The notes beneath the pieces were generated by a model. That model searched no databases. It worked only from the letters and a program-made list of their open reading frames with translations, and was not told the DNA's origin. Of a DNA stretch of 29,701 nt, positions 16,743-24,817 are shown piece after piece. The DNA lies in NCBI GenBank assembly GCA_964369475.1, contig CAYJFK010000025.1:1-29701 (forward strand), read 5' to 3'. Each line of letters begins with the position of its first letter. Positions within the stretch are counted from its first letter, which is position 1. A program made the translations under genes and the position numbers. This DNA is from CAYJFK01 sp964369475. Its GTDB lineage: Bacteria; Bacillota; Clostridia; Oscillospirales; Feifaniaceae.

Positions 16743-17344
16743 CGGGCGAAAAGGAAATAAAAAGAGCACTTTTTGGGGGGACATTCAATCCTCCCCATTT
16801 GGGGCATATGGAAATAGTAAAGTATGCCATAAGCACGCTTGGTTTCGACCAAGTCATTGTAATGCCGACAGGCAGATCGCCACATAAAAAGGTCGACGAC
16901 ATAGCCCCCCTCCACAGATACAACATGGCAAAGCTTGCCTTCGATGGCATAGATGGTGCTACCGTTAGCGACATAGAGCAAAAACGAGAGGGCAAGAGCT
17001 ATACATACGATACTATAATAGAGCTTGAAAAAGTAGAGACCGGCAAAATATCGGTCATAATGGGCGAGGACATGCTAAAGACGATAGATAGTTGGTACAG
17101 GGCAGAGGATCTGCTTAAACTGTGCGGCATAGTGGTATTTTCACGGGATAAGGATCTATCAAAACTCGGACACGAAGTCGAGAGGGTGCAAGGCAAATAC
17201 GGGGCTAACATAACGCTTGCAACGATGGAGCACTTCCCCTATTCCTCAACGGCAATAAGAAATGCCGTTAAAAAAGGAGAGCGCCCCGAAGGGGTCATGC
17301 CGAGTGTTTTGAGATATATCGAGGAGAATAGACTATATGTATAA
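16739..17344 (+). CDS. nadD: nicotinate-nucleotide adenylyltransferase
   Basis: NadD joins nicotinate mononucleotide and ATP to give deamido-NAD, an essential step of NAD synthesis in the cytoplasm. The product has 201 residues. The nucleotidyltransferase signature GGTFNPPHLGH lies at residues 13-23 with the HxGH motif, and SSTAIR (169-174) is the second ATP-binding motif. The MPTGRSPHKK stretch matches the family. There is no good SD before ATG 16739; the ATGA overlap with yhbY implies coupled translation. Its end overlaps yqeK by 8 bases. Confidence 0.95.
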   Translation: MTGEKEIKRALFGGTFNPPHLGHMEIVKYAISTLGFDQVIVMPTGRSPHKKVDDIAPLHRYNMAKLAFDGIDGATVSDIEQKREGKSYTYDTIIELEKVETGKISVIMGEDMLKTIDSWYRAEDLLKLCGIVVFSRDKDLSKLGHEVERVQGKYGANITLATMEHFPYSSTAIRNAVKKGERPEGVMPSVLRYIEENRLYV

Positions 17345-17927
17345 CATAGATCAGTTTAAAGAAAAGCTACAAACATACATATCGGGAAAACGACTTGCCC
17401 ACAGCCTTTCCGTGGCCGACGATGCGGTGCGCATTGCAAAGATATACGGGGCAGACGAGGAGAAGGCATATGTAGCAGGGCTTTTGCACGATGTAACAAA
17501 GCAAGAGAGTATCGAAAATCAGTTGCTTATGGCGGCTGAGTTTGGTATAATATTAAGCAGTTTCGAAAGGGCAGCGCCAAAACTTCTTCACGCAAAGACA
17601 GCCCCGGAGATCATGCGGCGTGATTTTGGCATAGAGGACGAGGAAATCCTCGATGCCGTTCGCTTTCATACAACGGGAAAAGCAGGCATGTCGCTACTTG
17701 GAAAGATAATATATGCCGCAGACTATGTAGAGCCGCTTAGAGATTTTAAAGGGGTCGAGAAGCTTCGCAAGCTTGTAGACAAAGACTTGGACGAAGCACT
17801 TATAGCCGCCCTTGAAATGACGATATGCGACATTCTTAAAGACGGAAAACTTCTACATTCCGACACGGTAAACGCACGAAACGAACTTGTGGAAAGGAGG
17901 ACAACACTTGCAGGGCAAGAGAGTTAA
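17337..17927 (+). CDS. yqeK: YqeK-family HD-domain hydrolase (Ap4A hydrolase type)
   Basis: This 196-residue HD-domain phosphohydrolase belongs to the YqeK family, whose characterised members split diadenosine tetraphosphate symmetrically to ADP. Metal ligands are visible: His22, the HD pair His51-Asp52 in GLLHDVTK, His84 in LLHAKTAPE, the VRFHTTG histidine, and the aspartate of AADYVEP. A GAGGAG SD lies in the end of nadD. The gene extends 20 bases past the start of the LCP gene, so the two are translationally linked. NadD and YqeK are linked in nucleotide metabolism and almost always adjacent. Confidence 0.93.
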   Translation: MYNIDQFKEKLQTYISGKRLAHSLSVADDAVRIAKIYGADEEKAYVAGLLHDVTKQESIENQLLMAAEFGIILSSFERAAPKLLHAKTAPEIMRRDFGIEDEEILDAVRFHTTGKAGMSLLGKIIYAADYVEPLRDFKGVEKLRKLVDKDLDEALIAALEMTICDILKDGKLLHSDTVNARNELVERRTTLAGQES

Positions 17928-19680
17928 AGGTAAAAGAGAAATTGGAAGTACCCCACCTGTCGATGTGACAGAAAAGGATATAGTACAAGACGAGATAACG
18001 CAAAGTGAGCCCTCCGACGACACAACACATGGGTGTACAAAGCCATTTGATGCCATAAAACCGCAAGGTGCGCAGGTTGCAGGTCAAGAGCAAGAGGACG
18101 AATCGAAACAGGCAGAGGACAAGGGAGAGAGCGAGCAGTCTCAAGCCGAGAAGATAAAGCTTGCAATAGAGGCGGCACTGGCGGCAGAGGATATAAACAA
18201 GCCGAGGGTCGACACGAGAAAGGTCAAAAAGCGAGAGTTTTTCGACTTTGAAAAGGAACTTGGCGAGCAAGGGGAATATGCCGATCAAGTGGGTGAGACC
18301 GGCGAGACAGTAGAGCACGGCAATGAGCCTGAGGGCGAGATCGACGACGGACCTGAAATTCTGCTCGACTACTTCACGCAAAACAAGAAAAAAGAGGACG
18401 ACATTCCAAAGGACTTTATTGTCCCCCCCTTAGACGAAGAAATAATGGGGAGCAAGGCAGGCGAGAACAAAAAAATAAAGCCTACAAAGGCAGAACAAAA
18501 AAAGGCAATGCCTAAAAAAGTTGCACTTGGAATACTGCTTGGTATAGTCCTTATAGGTTTATATCTATTTGCAAGATTTATGAGTGCGGCAAACAGTGCA
18601 TACGAGCCCTCCGTCCCCGTAGTTTCAGGCGGCGAGCCTTGGAAGGCTGTAAGGGAGCGAGCGGTGCAAACAGACCCCGGAATGGTGCGCAGGGACGATA
18701 CACATATATTTATTGTCGGCGCAACCGATAGCGAAGGATACAGAACAGATGCAATGCTACTTGTATTTTTCGAACCGTCGGCGGATAAACTCAATGTATT
18801 GCAAGTGCCACGAGATCTCTTTATAGAGGCAGGCAACGCCAGCAACAAGGCAAACACGCTAAACGCATACGGCGGTGGCGAGCTTATGAAGTCGGCAATG
18901 TCGTCGGCATTTGGTATTCCGATAGACAATTATGTAGTAGTGAGCATAGATGTATTCAAACAACTTGTAGACGAGATAGGCGGTGTGGAAATCGAAGTGC
19001 CCTTCGACATGGACTACGAAGACCCATACCAAGATCTGTACATTCATTTAGACAAGGGCTTGCAGGTCTTAAACGGCGAGCAGGCAGAGGGATTTGTAAG
19101 ATACCGCTTTGGATATGTCAACATGGATTTTGGCAGAATGAATGCACAAAAAATGTTCTTAGCGGCCGCCGCAAAGGAACTTATAGAGCCTGCTAACATG
19201 CTAAAGGTTCCTGGGCTTATAGACATAGTTTTCAAAAACATGAAAACAGATCTAACGGCAGGCGAGATGCTATCTCACGCAACATCAGCCCTTACCGTAC
19301 CGCTTGAAAATATACGAATTTTCACAACTCCGTCCGAGTCGTGGTACTACGACGGGGAGTCAGGGCTTACGGTATACAAAGACGAGATCATGTACATTAT
19401 TAACAACTACTTCTCGCCTTACGACGAGCTTATAACAAATGCAACGATAGTTGAATATGGCAGAGATTTTAACAGCGAATTTAACTTAGACGGCGACAGC
19501 CTTGTCGATATAGACGAGGAACGTCCGCTATTTTATCTCGACCCAAAATGGAACTGGGAAGAATACTTAGCGGCACAAAAGGGCGAAACAACAGTAGAGC
19601 CCGAACAAGAACAAGAAGATACGGGGATAGACACCACGCCAAATTCAGACGTTGGTGATCTCCCTAATACGGAGGGGTAA
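17908..19680 (+). CDS. LytR-CpsA-Psr (LCP) family protein with a long acidic N-terminal extension
   Basis: LCP proteins transfer lipid-linked glycopolymers (such as teichoic acid or capsule) onto peptidoglycan outside the membrane. The product has 590 residues. Residues 1 to about 200 are hydrophilic, rich in Glu, Asp, Gln and Lys and predicted cytoplasmic. One membrane segment (about 205-225) follows, then the LCP domain (about 270-450) and a Glu/Thr-rich tail. Pyrophosphate and metal-binding residues are present: R279 and D281 (YRTD), R302 and D303 (VPRD), R398 and R400 (RYR), D407, R410 and Q414. The N-terminal extension is much longer than the short tail usual in LCP proteins. The TTG start at 17908 has AAAGGAGG seven bases upstream. 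Which polymer it ligates is unknown. Confidence 0.88.
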   Translation: MQGKRVKGKREIGSTPPVDVTEKDIVQDEITQSEPSDDTTHGCTKPFDAIKPQGAQVAGQEQEDESKQAEDKGESEQSQAEKIKLAIEAALAAEDINKPRVDTRKVKKREFFDFEKELGEQGEYADQVGETGETVEHGNEPEGEIDDGPEILLDYFTQNKKKEDDIPKDFIVPPLDEEIMGSKAGENKKIKPTKAEQKKAMPKKVALGILLGIVLIGLYLFARFMSAANSAYEPSVPVVSGGEPWKAVRERAVQTDPGMVRRDDTHIFIVGATDSEGYRTDAMLLVFFEPSADKLNVLQVPRDLFIEAGNASNKANTLNAYGGGELMKSAMSSAFGIPIDNYVVVSIDVFKQLVDEIGGVEIEVPFDMDYEDPYQDLYIHLDKGLQVLNGEQAEGFVRYRFGYVNMDFGRMNAQKMFLAAAAKELIEPANMLKVPGLIDIVFKNMKTDLTAGEMLSHATSALTVPLENIRIFTTPSESWYYDGESGLTVYKDEIMYIINNYFSPYDELITNATIVEYGRDFNSEFNLDGDSLVDIDEERPLFYLDPKWNWEEYLAAQKGETTVEPEQEQEDTGIDTTPNSDVGDLPNTEG

Positions 19681-19683
19681 AAA

Positions 19684-20046
19684 ATGGAACACAATCCAAA
19701 GGATTTAGCAATTAAAATAGCAAGAATACTCGACGAGAAAAAGGCAGAAGATGTAAGGGTTATACACATAGGCGACCTTACAATTCTTGCAGACTACTTT
19801 GTTATAGCGACAGGTACAAACTCGACACAGGTAAAGGCACTTGCCGAGGAAGTCGACTTTAAACTCGGTCAAGAGGGATTAGAGCCTCACCACGCAGAGG
19901 GAAAGAGAAGCGATCAGTGGATTTTGCTCGATTACAGCTCTGTCGTTGTGCATGTATTCTACAAAGATGCAAGGGAATTTTACAATCTCGATAAAATGTG
20001 GGCAGATGCCGCAGAGATAGATAAAAAGGAGTGGGAAGTGCAGTGA
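19684..20046 (+). CDS. rsfS: ribosomal silencing factor RsfS
   Basis: RsfS (YbeB/Iojap) binds ribosomal protein uL14 and blocks 30S-50S joining during starvation. The product has 120 residues, normal length. Family hallmarks include DLTILADYFVIATG, the HHAEG stretch before SDQWILLDYSSVVVHVF, and the final REFYNLDKMWADA. The SD GGAGGGG is followed by ATG 19684, three bases after the LCP stop. Its stop overlaps leuS by 4 bases (GTGA). Confidence 0.95.
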   Translation: MEHNPKDLAIKIARILDEKKAEDVRVIHIGDLTILADYFVIATGTNSTQVKALAEEVDFKLGQEGLEPHHAEGKRSDQWILLDYSSVVVHVFYKDAREFYNLDKMWADAAEIDKKEWEVQ

Positions 20047-22442
20047 GGTACGATTACAAAAACATAGAAAAAAAGTGGCAAGATATTTGGGAAGAAAAGG
20101 GTGTCTTTCATGCACCTAACGACTACACAAAGCCAAAGTTTTACGCTCTTGTAGAGTTTCCCTATCCTTCGGGTCAGGGACTTCACGTGGGACACCCACG
20201 CTCCTACACAGCGCTCGATGCTGTCTGCCGTAAAAAGAGGCTCGAGGGCTACAACGTGCTATACCCAATGGGATGGGACGCCTTTGGTCTACCTGCCGAA
20301 AACTATGCGGTAAAGACAGGCATTCACCCCTCTGTTGTAACAGAGGAGAACATAAAGCGCTTTAAAAGCCAACTTATGAGTCTTGGATTATCATTTGACT
20401 GGTCGAGAGAGGTCTCGACGACCGATCCTGAGTATTATAAGTGGACTCAGTGGCTATTCCTAAAGTTTTTCGAAAAGGGCCTTGCCTACAAAAAGGAAAT
20501 GGCTGTTAACTGGTGCCCCTCTTGCAAGACTGTACTTGCTAACGAGGAGTCGATAGGCGGCATATGCGAGCGTTGCGGCGCAGGCACTGAAAAGCGCATG
20601 AAGAGCCAGTGGATGCTCGCCATTACAAAGTATGCCGACCGTCTTATAGACGATCTTGACGACATCGATTTTATCGAGCGTGTAGAAGTTCAGCAGAAAA
20701 ACTGGATCGGACGCTCCTACGGCGCAGAGGTGACATTTAAGACAACAGAGGGCGACGCGCTCGTTGTCTTTACAACACGTCCAGACACGCTCTTTGGCGC
20801 AACATTTATGATAGTGTCGCCCGAGCATCCCATGCTTGTCGAGCGTGCATCTGCCATAACAAATATAGACGAGATAACAAAATACCAAAGCGATGCCGCC
20901 AAAAAGAGCGATATGGAAAGGGCAGACCTTTCTAAGGAAAAGACAGGCGTTAAGATCGAAGGCATTGCAGCGATAAACCCCGTAAACGGAGAGGAGCTAC
21001 CGATATTTGTCGCCGACTATGTCCTTATGGGCTACGGTACAGGCGCAATAATGGGCGTTCCTGCGCACGACGAGAGAGACTACGACTTTGCAAAGTCCTT
21101 CGGTCTACCGATAATCGAGGTAGTAGCAGGCGGCGACATAGAAAAAGAAGCATACACAGATTGCGACGAGGGCATTATTGTAAACTCGGGCTTTATGAAC
21201 GGGATGCATGTCGACGAGGCCATTGCCGCAATAACAAAATGGCTCGAGGAAAAGGGTCTTGGCACACCAAAGACAAACTTTAAGCTAAGAGACTGGATCT
21301 TCTCCCGTCAGCGCTACTGGGGCGAGCCAATCCCCCTTGTCCACTGCGACAAGTGCGGCTGGGTGCCTGTGCCTTACGAGCAGCTTCCCGTACTACTTCC
21401 CGCAGTAGAGAGCTATCTGCCGACAGACGAGGGCGAGTCGCCCTTGGCAAAGATAGAGGAATTTGTCAACACAACCTGCCCCTGCTGTGGCGAGCCTGCA
21501 AAAAGAGAGACCGACACAATGCCAAACTGGGCGGGCTCGAGCTGGTACTTCCTACGCTACATCGACCCGAACAACAGCGAGGAATTTGCCGCAAAAGAAG
21601 CGCTCGACTACTGGCTCCCGATAGACTGGTACAACGGCGGCATGGAGCACACAACACTTCATCTCTTATACTCACGCTTCTGGCACAAATTCTTCTACGA
21701 CTGCGGCCTTGTCTCGACAAAAGAGCCATACCAAAAGCGCACCTCGCATGGTATGATTTTGGGCGAGAACGGCGAGAAGATGAGCAAGTCGAGGGGCAAT
21801 GTAGTAAACCCCGACGACATTGTGCGTGACTTCGGCGCAGACACAATGCGCCTATACGAGATGTTCATAGGTGACTTTGAAAAGGCCGCACCATGGTCTG
21901 CGGCAGGCATTAAGGGCTGTAAGAGGTTTTTGGAAAGAGTTGCTGACCTTCCTTCTATTGTAAAGGACGGCGACAGCTACTCTAAGGACATGGAAGTTAA
22001 AACCCACGCCATGATTAAAAAGGTCGGCCACGACATAGAAAACCTAAAGGCAAACACAGCTATTGCCACCATGATGAGCTATATTAACGACATCGAGGCA
22101 AAGGGCTCTATAACAAAGGGCGAGCTTAAAACGTTCCTAATTCTTCTAAACCCAATGGCGCCTCACCTTGCCGAAGAAATATACGAAAATATGGGCTTTG
22201 GCGGTATGGTTACAGAGCAAACATGGCCGACATACGACGAGGCAAAGACGGTAGAGAACACTGTTGAAATTGCAATTCAGGTAAACGGCAAGCTAAGAGG
22301 AACGCTTGGCATAGAGCGTGGCGAGGCAAAGGAAAGCGTGCTTGCTAAAGCTAAGGAGAGCGTAGCTTCTGCAATCGAGGGCAAGACGATCGTTAAAGAG
22401 ATCTATGTTCCCGATAAGCTTGCAAACTTTGTTATTAAATAA
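20043..22442 (+). CDS. leuS: leucyl-tRNA synthetase
   Basis: LeuRS charges tRNA-Leu with leucine. The product has 799 residues, typical of bacterial LeuRS. The HIGH-type motif is HVGH (48-51) after EFPYPSGQGL. The CP1 editing domain shows the threonine-rich FTTRPDTLFGATF and the GVPAHDERDYDFA stretch. CxxC pairs in the inserted zinc-like region are CDKCGW and CPCCGE. KMSKS (579-583) and the C-terminal anticodon domain complete it. I prefer GTG 20043, in a GTGA overlap with rsfS and 11 bases after AGGAG; the alternative GTG 20031 overlaps that SD. Confidence 0.96.
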   Translation: MRYDYKNIEKKWQDIWEEKGVFHAPNDYTKPKFYALVEFPYPSGQGLHVGHPRSYTALDAVCRKKRLEGYNVLYPMGWDAFGLPAENYAVKTGIHPSVVTEENIKRFKSQLMSLGLSFDWSREVSTTDPEYYKWTQWLFLKFFEKGLAYKKEMAVNWCPSCKTVLANEESIGGICERCGAGTEKRMKSQWMLAITKYADRLIDDLDDIDFIERVEVQQKNWIGRSYGAEVTFKTTEGDALVVFTTRPDTLFGATFMIVSPEHPMLVERASAITNIDEITKYQSDAAKKSDMERADLSKEKTGVKIEGIAAINPVNGEELPIFVADYVLMGYGTGAIMGVPAHDERDYDFAKSFGLPIIEVVAGGDIEKEAYTDCDEGIIVNSGFMNGMHVDEAIAAITKWLEEKGLGTPKTNFKLRDWIFSRQRYWGEPIPLVHCDKCGWVPVPYEQLPVLLPAVESYLPTDEGESPLAKIEEFVNTTCPCCGEPAKRETDTMPNWAGSSWYFLRYIDPNNSEEFAAKEALDYWLPIDWYNGGMEHTTLHLLYSRFWHKFFYDCGLVSTKEPYQKRTSHGMILGENGEKMSKSRGNVVNPDDIVRDFGADTMRLYEMFIGDFEKAAPWSAAGIKGCKRFLERVADLPSIVKDGDSYSKDMEVKTHAMIKKVGHDIENLKANTAIATMMSYINDIEAKGSITKGELKTFLILLNPMAPHLAEEIYENMGFGGMVTEQTWPTYDEAKTVENTVEIAIQVNGKLRGTLGIERGEAKESVLAKAKESVASAIEGKTIVKEIYVPDKLANFVIK

Positions 22443-22493
22443 TATTGTTACACGAGAAAAAGCAAATAAATATAAGGCATATAGGAGGAAACC

Positions 22494-22904
22494 ATGTATA
22501 ACGAGAGGTTTGAGGCCTGCATAGAGCGTGCCGGCGGAGTGAGTAAAGAATTAGCAGTTATGTATAAGCTTGCAATAAGTATGGGCGCAAGACTTAATTT
22601 GGGAGACAATGTAGCCGAGGAAGACGAGGTTGCAACGCAAGATGTTATAGTGGTCGCAAACGGCAGATCGGACGGCATAACAGCGCTCGAGGACATTTTA
22701 GGGGTCTCGGTAGATGCAGGAACACTTATAATTGACGGTACAGAGCAGTTAACAGAGCTACACGGTTTCGAAAAGGTTTCAAAAGCATCTATTTGTATTA
22801 CGATAAACGAGGACACTCGCTCGCTCGAAATAGATGACATTATGGCAAAGTACGCAAGCGATATGTTTGTCTCCTCCAAGGCTAAGTTCGAGTGCCCTAA
22901 ATAA
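22494..22904 (+). CDS. hypothetical protein, 136 residues, family not recognised
   Basis: I do not recognise this protein. Codon use resembles its neighbours, and a strong SD (AGGAGG) stands six bases before ATG 22494, so it is very likely expressed. The sequence suggests an alpha/beta fold: an N-terminal helical part (about 1-45), an acidic linker (NVAEEDEVATQ), strands DVIVVANG, TLIIDG and ASICITI with a helix between, and a C-terminal helix. There is no signal peptide or membrane segment and only two cysteines (C9, C134). It lies 51 bases after leuS, probably the last gene of that transcript, and just before the rpsU promoter. No function is proposed. Confidence 0.8.
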   Translation: MYNERFEACIERAGGVSKELAVMYKLAISMGARLNLGDNVAEEDEVATQDVIVVANGRSDGITALEDILGVSVDAGTLIIDGTEQLTELHGFEKVSKASICITINEDTRSLEIDDIMAKYASDMFVSSKAKFECPK

Positions 22905-22919
22905 AAACAAATTTTATGC

Positions 22920-22939
22920 ATAATTTTTGGAAAAATTAT
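22920..22939. other. A/T palindrome upstream of the rpsU promoter
   Basis: ATAATTTTT (22920-22928) and AAAAATTAT (22931-22939) are perfect inverted repeats around GG. It starts 16 bases after the stop of the hypothetical gene and ends 10 bases before the rpsU -35. It is too A/T-rich and lacks a T-run to be a confident terminator; an UP element or operator is equally possible. Confidence 0.45.
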
Positions 22940-22949
22940 AGCAAGCCTA

Positions 22950-22979
22950 TTGACATTAGCCCCTGTCATGCCTTATAAT
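22950..22979 (+). promoter_or_regulatory. strong sigma-A promoter for rpsU
   Basis: A perfect TTGACA (22950-22955), 18-bp spacer and perfect TATAAT (22974-22979). Transcription should start near 22986, giving a leader of about 42 bases. This is the closest match to consensus in the window. Confidence 0.88.
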
Positions 22980-22987
22980 GAGATAAC

Positions 22988-23020
22988 CGGTCAATACTAC
23001 GTTTGGCCGCGGGAGGAGGG
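22988..23020 (+). promoter_or_regulatory. rpsU leader hairpin abutting a long purine SD
   Basis: CGGTCAA (22988-22994) pairs with TTGGCCG (23003-23009), including one G-T pair, around an 8-base loop. The unusually long SD GGGAGGAGGGG starts at 23011, one base past the stem. The predicted transcript would begin almost at the stem, so this is a 5'-end hairpin. It may stabilise the mRNA or take part in feedback control by bS21; the latter is inference. Confidence 0.55.
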
Positions 23021-23027
23021 GAAAACC

Positions 23028-23204
23028 ATGTCGGAGATCAAAGTTAAGGACAACGAAACACTTGACAGTGCACTGCGCCGTTTTAAGAGACAGTGTGCAA
23101 AGTCGGGCGTACTTGCAGAGCTCAGAAAAAGAGAGCATTACGAGAAGCCGAGCGTTAAGCGCAAGAAGAAGTCAGAGGCCGCAAGGAAGCGCAAGTTTAA
23201 ATAA
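23028..23204 (+). CDS. rpsU: 30S ribosomal protein bS21
   Basis: bS21 is a small, highly basic protein bound near the 3' end of 16S rRNA, where it helps mRNA engagement. The product has 58 residues, typical length. The family sequence is clear: VKDNETLDSALRRFKRQCAK, then ELRKREHYEKPS and a Lys/Arg-rich tail ending KRKFK. The start is ATG 23028 after the purine-rich SD; a longer in-frame ORF upstream starts inside the promoter and is rejected. It is transcribed alone from its own promoter and ends at the terminator 23265-23297. In many Clostridia rpsU is linked to a GatB/YqeY gene; not here. Confidence 0.96.
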   Translation: MSEIKVKDNETLDSALRRFKRQCAKSGVLAELRKREHYEKPSVKRKKKSEAARKRKFK

Positions 23205-23264
23205 GTCGGTCATATGCAGATCCCTCTTTCGCAAGACGAGTTAAGACGGAGCAAAAGCATAAAT

Positions 23265-23297
23265 AACCCTGAATGCCTCGGTGTTCAGGGTTTTTTT
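23265..23297 (+). terminator. intrinsic terminator of rpsU
   Basis: A 9-bp stem, AACCCTGAA (23265-23273) with TTCAGGGTT (23284-23292), and a 10-base loop, with a run of seven T (23291-23297) whose first two also close the stem. The SD AAGGAGG of the next gene starts at 23300. Loop bases GCCTC (23275-23279) are complementary to GAGGC (23303-23307) in that SD region. Confidence 0.9.
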
Positions 23298-23315
23298 GTA
23301 AGGAGGCGCTTAAAA

Positions 23316-24281
23316 ATGGGCGAAAAAACTAAAAACAATGGCGCACTGCTCGTAATATCGGCCGGTGTGCTTTGGGCATGTATCGGAATTTTTGCAAACC
23401 TTTTGTCGGGCATGGGATATAACAACATGCATATCGTCGCACTTAGGCTTTGTACAGCAGGTGCGACTTTTGCCTTGTATGCGCTAATCCTCAGACGAGA
23501 TCTCTTTTGCGTTAAGCTTAAAGATATGTGGATATTCTTATCGACCGGCATTATAAGCCTTATAATGTCGAGCTATTTCTACTTTGAAACAATGGAGCTA
23601 ATAAGCGTTTCTGTTGCGGTAATTTTAATGTACACATCGCCGATATTTGTAATGGGACTATCGGCAATTATTTTTAAAGAAAAGCTAACAAAAAGAAAGC
23701 TTATGGCGCTTGTTTTAGTAATGCTCGGTTGTGTTTTGGTAACAGGCGTGTTAGAGTCGGCAGGCGAGGTCAGCATGATAGGGCTTGTTTTTGGTGTTAT
23801 CTCGGGTTTTACCTACGCACTATTTACAATATTTGCACGCTTTGCAATGGCAAGGGGATACGGCCCTGTAACGATAACACTATATTCGACAATGGTAGCA
23901 GGCATTTTTGCCTTTCCAATATCTGGCATATGGAATGTTCCAAAACTACTTGTAGACCCCATGACATGGGTAGGCGCTGCCGGCATCGGCATAATGTGCT
24001 GCATAATGCCATTTTTGCTCTATAATTCGGGGCTTGTTAGGATAGACTCCTCCAAGGCGGCAATTTTTGCAACGGTAGAGCCTGTTGTCGCAACAATAAT
24101 TGGAATAACAATACTTGGCGACCCGACATCTTTTCTTAAAATCTTAGGAATGGGCATAGTAATGGTAGGCCTTACAGTTATGTCGGGAGGCAAAAAAGCA
24201 GAACCTGTCAAGGTTGAAGACCAAAGCCAAGACGAGCTTAGCGAAGTAGCACAAGCCGCTCAAGAACCAAGCACAACATAA
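23316..24281 (+). CDS. EamA/DMT-family transporter
   Basis: This 321-residue integral membrane protein belongs to the drug/metabolite transporter superfamily, with two EamA repeats (about residues 10-140 and 150-285) and about ten membrane segments. The typical GVLWACIGIFANLL start and the second-repeat SGLVRIDSSKAAIFATVEPVVATIIG are visible. The substrate cannot be told; relatives export amino acids or other metabolites. A hydrophilic, acidic Gln/Glu tail ends the protein. ATG 23316 is chosen because AAGGAGG lies nine bases upstream; a longer ORF from 23214 would run through the rpsU terminator. No promoter is visible between that terminator and this start. Confidence 0.88.
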   Translation: MGEKTKNNGALLVISAGVLWACIGIFANLLSGMGYNNMHIVALRLCTAGATFALYALILRRDLFCVKLKDMWIFLSTGIISLIMSSYFYFETMELISVSVAVILMYTSPIFVMGLSAIIFKEKLTKRKLMALVLVMLGCVLVTGVLESAGEVSMIGLVFGVISGFTYALFTIFARFAMARGYGPVTITLYSTMVAGIFAFPISGIWNVPKLLVDPMTWVGAAGIGIMCCIMPFLLYNSGLVRIDSSKAAIFATVEPVVATIIGITILGDPTSFLKILGMGIVMVGLTVMSGGKKAEPVKVEDQSQDELSEVAQAAQEPSTT

Positions 24282-24316
24282 ATAAAGAACTACATTTTCT
24301 CGAAGAAGGAGACAAC

Positions 24317-24817
24317 ATGGGAAAGCTTACACCTAATTACAGATTTAGGTCTATATACGACATAACACCCGCATTTGTTCACAGCCTTAGCCTTCGTGGT
24401 CTTATACTCGACATAGACAACACCCTAGTTTTCTACGGTGTTCACAAGGCGACAGAAGAAAACAGGGCATGGATTAGGGGCATGGAGGCCGAGGGGATAA
24501 AGATAGCCTTTGTGTCGAACGGCTATAAGGAGCGTGTAACGGAGTATAACGAAGAATTCGGCTATCACTGCTCCTATAAATCGGGCAAACCTGCCGCCAC
24601 AAGCTTTATAAAAGCGGCAGACATAATGGGGGTAATCCCAAGGGATATGGCGGTGGTCGGCGACCAGATATTTACCGATATTTGGGGCGGTAACAACGCA
24701 GGCATGACGACCATTTTAGTAGATCCAATAGAAAAAGAGCCGTGGCTCTCATTTAAAATAAAGCGTTTTATAGAAAAGCCGCTTTTAGCATTTAAAAAGT
24801 ATACGGAGGTAAAATAA
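24317..24817 (+). CDS. yqeG: YqeG-family HAD-IIIA phosphatase
   Basis: This 166-residue HAD-superfamily phosphatase of subfamily IIIA belongs to the YqeG group, related to phosphatidylglycerophosphatases (plant and fungal Gep4 type). HAD motifs: DIDNTL with nucleophile Asp32 and acid Asp34, SNG as motif II, KPAATS lysine as motif III, and GDQIFTD with Asp116 as motif IV. The tail (PWLSFKIKRFIEKPL) is amphipathic. The physiological substrate is not certain; a role in phosphatidylglycerol synthesis fits the Gep4 relation. The SD AAGGAG precedes ATG. It overlaps the next gene by one base. Confidence 0.92.
   Translation: MGKLTPNYRFRSIYDITPAFVHSLSLRGLILDIDNTLVFYGVHKATEENRAWIRGMEAEGIKIAFVSNGYKERVTEYNEEFGYHCSYKSGKPAATSFIKAADIMGVIPRDMAVVGDQIFTDIWGGNNAGMTTILVDPIEKEPWLSFKIKRFIEKPLLAFKKYTEVK

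Noticed and set aside
22444..22476. Promoter-like TTGTTA with an A/T-rich -10 before the hypothetical gene
   Set aside because: No -10 box at acceptable spacing matches consensus well enough; the gene is close enough to leuS to share its transcript.
22950..23027. N-terminal extension of bS21 beginning at 22950
   Set aside because: This start is the promoter -35 region; the family protein begins at 23028 after a strong SD.
23214..23315. N-terminal extension of the EamA transporter from ATG 23214
   Set aside because: It would run through the rpsU terminator hairpin and adds 34 residues unlike the family; ATG 23316 has a proper SD.
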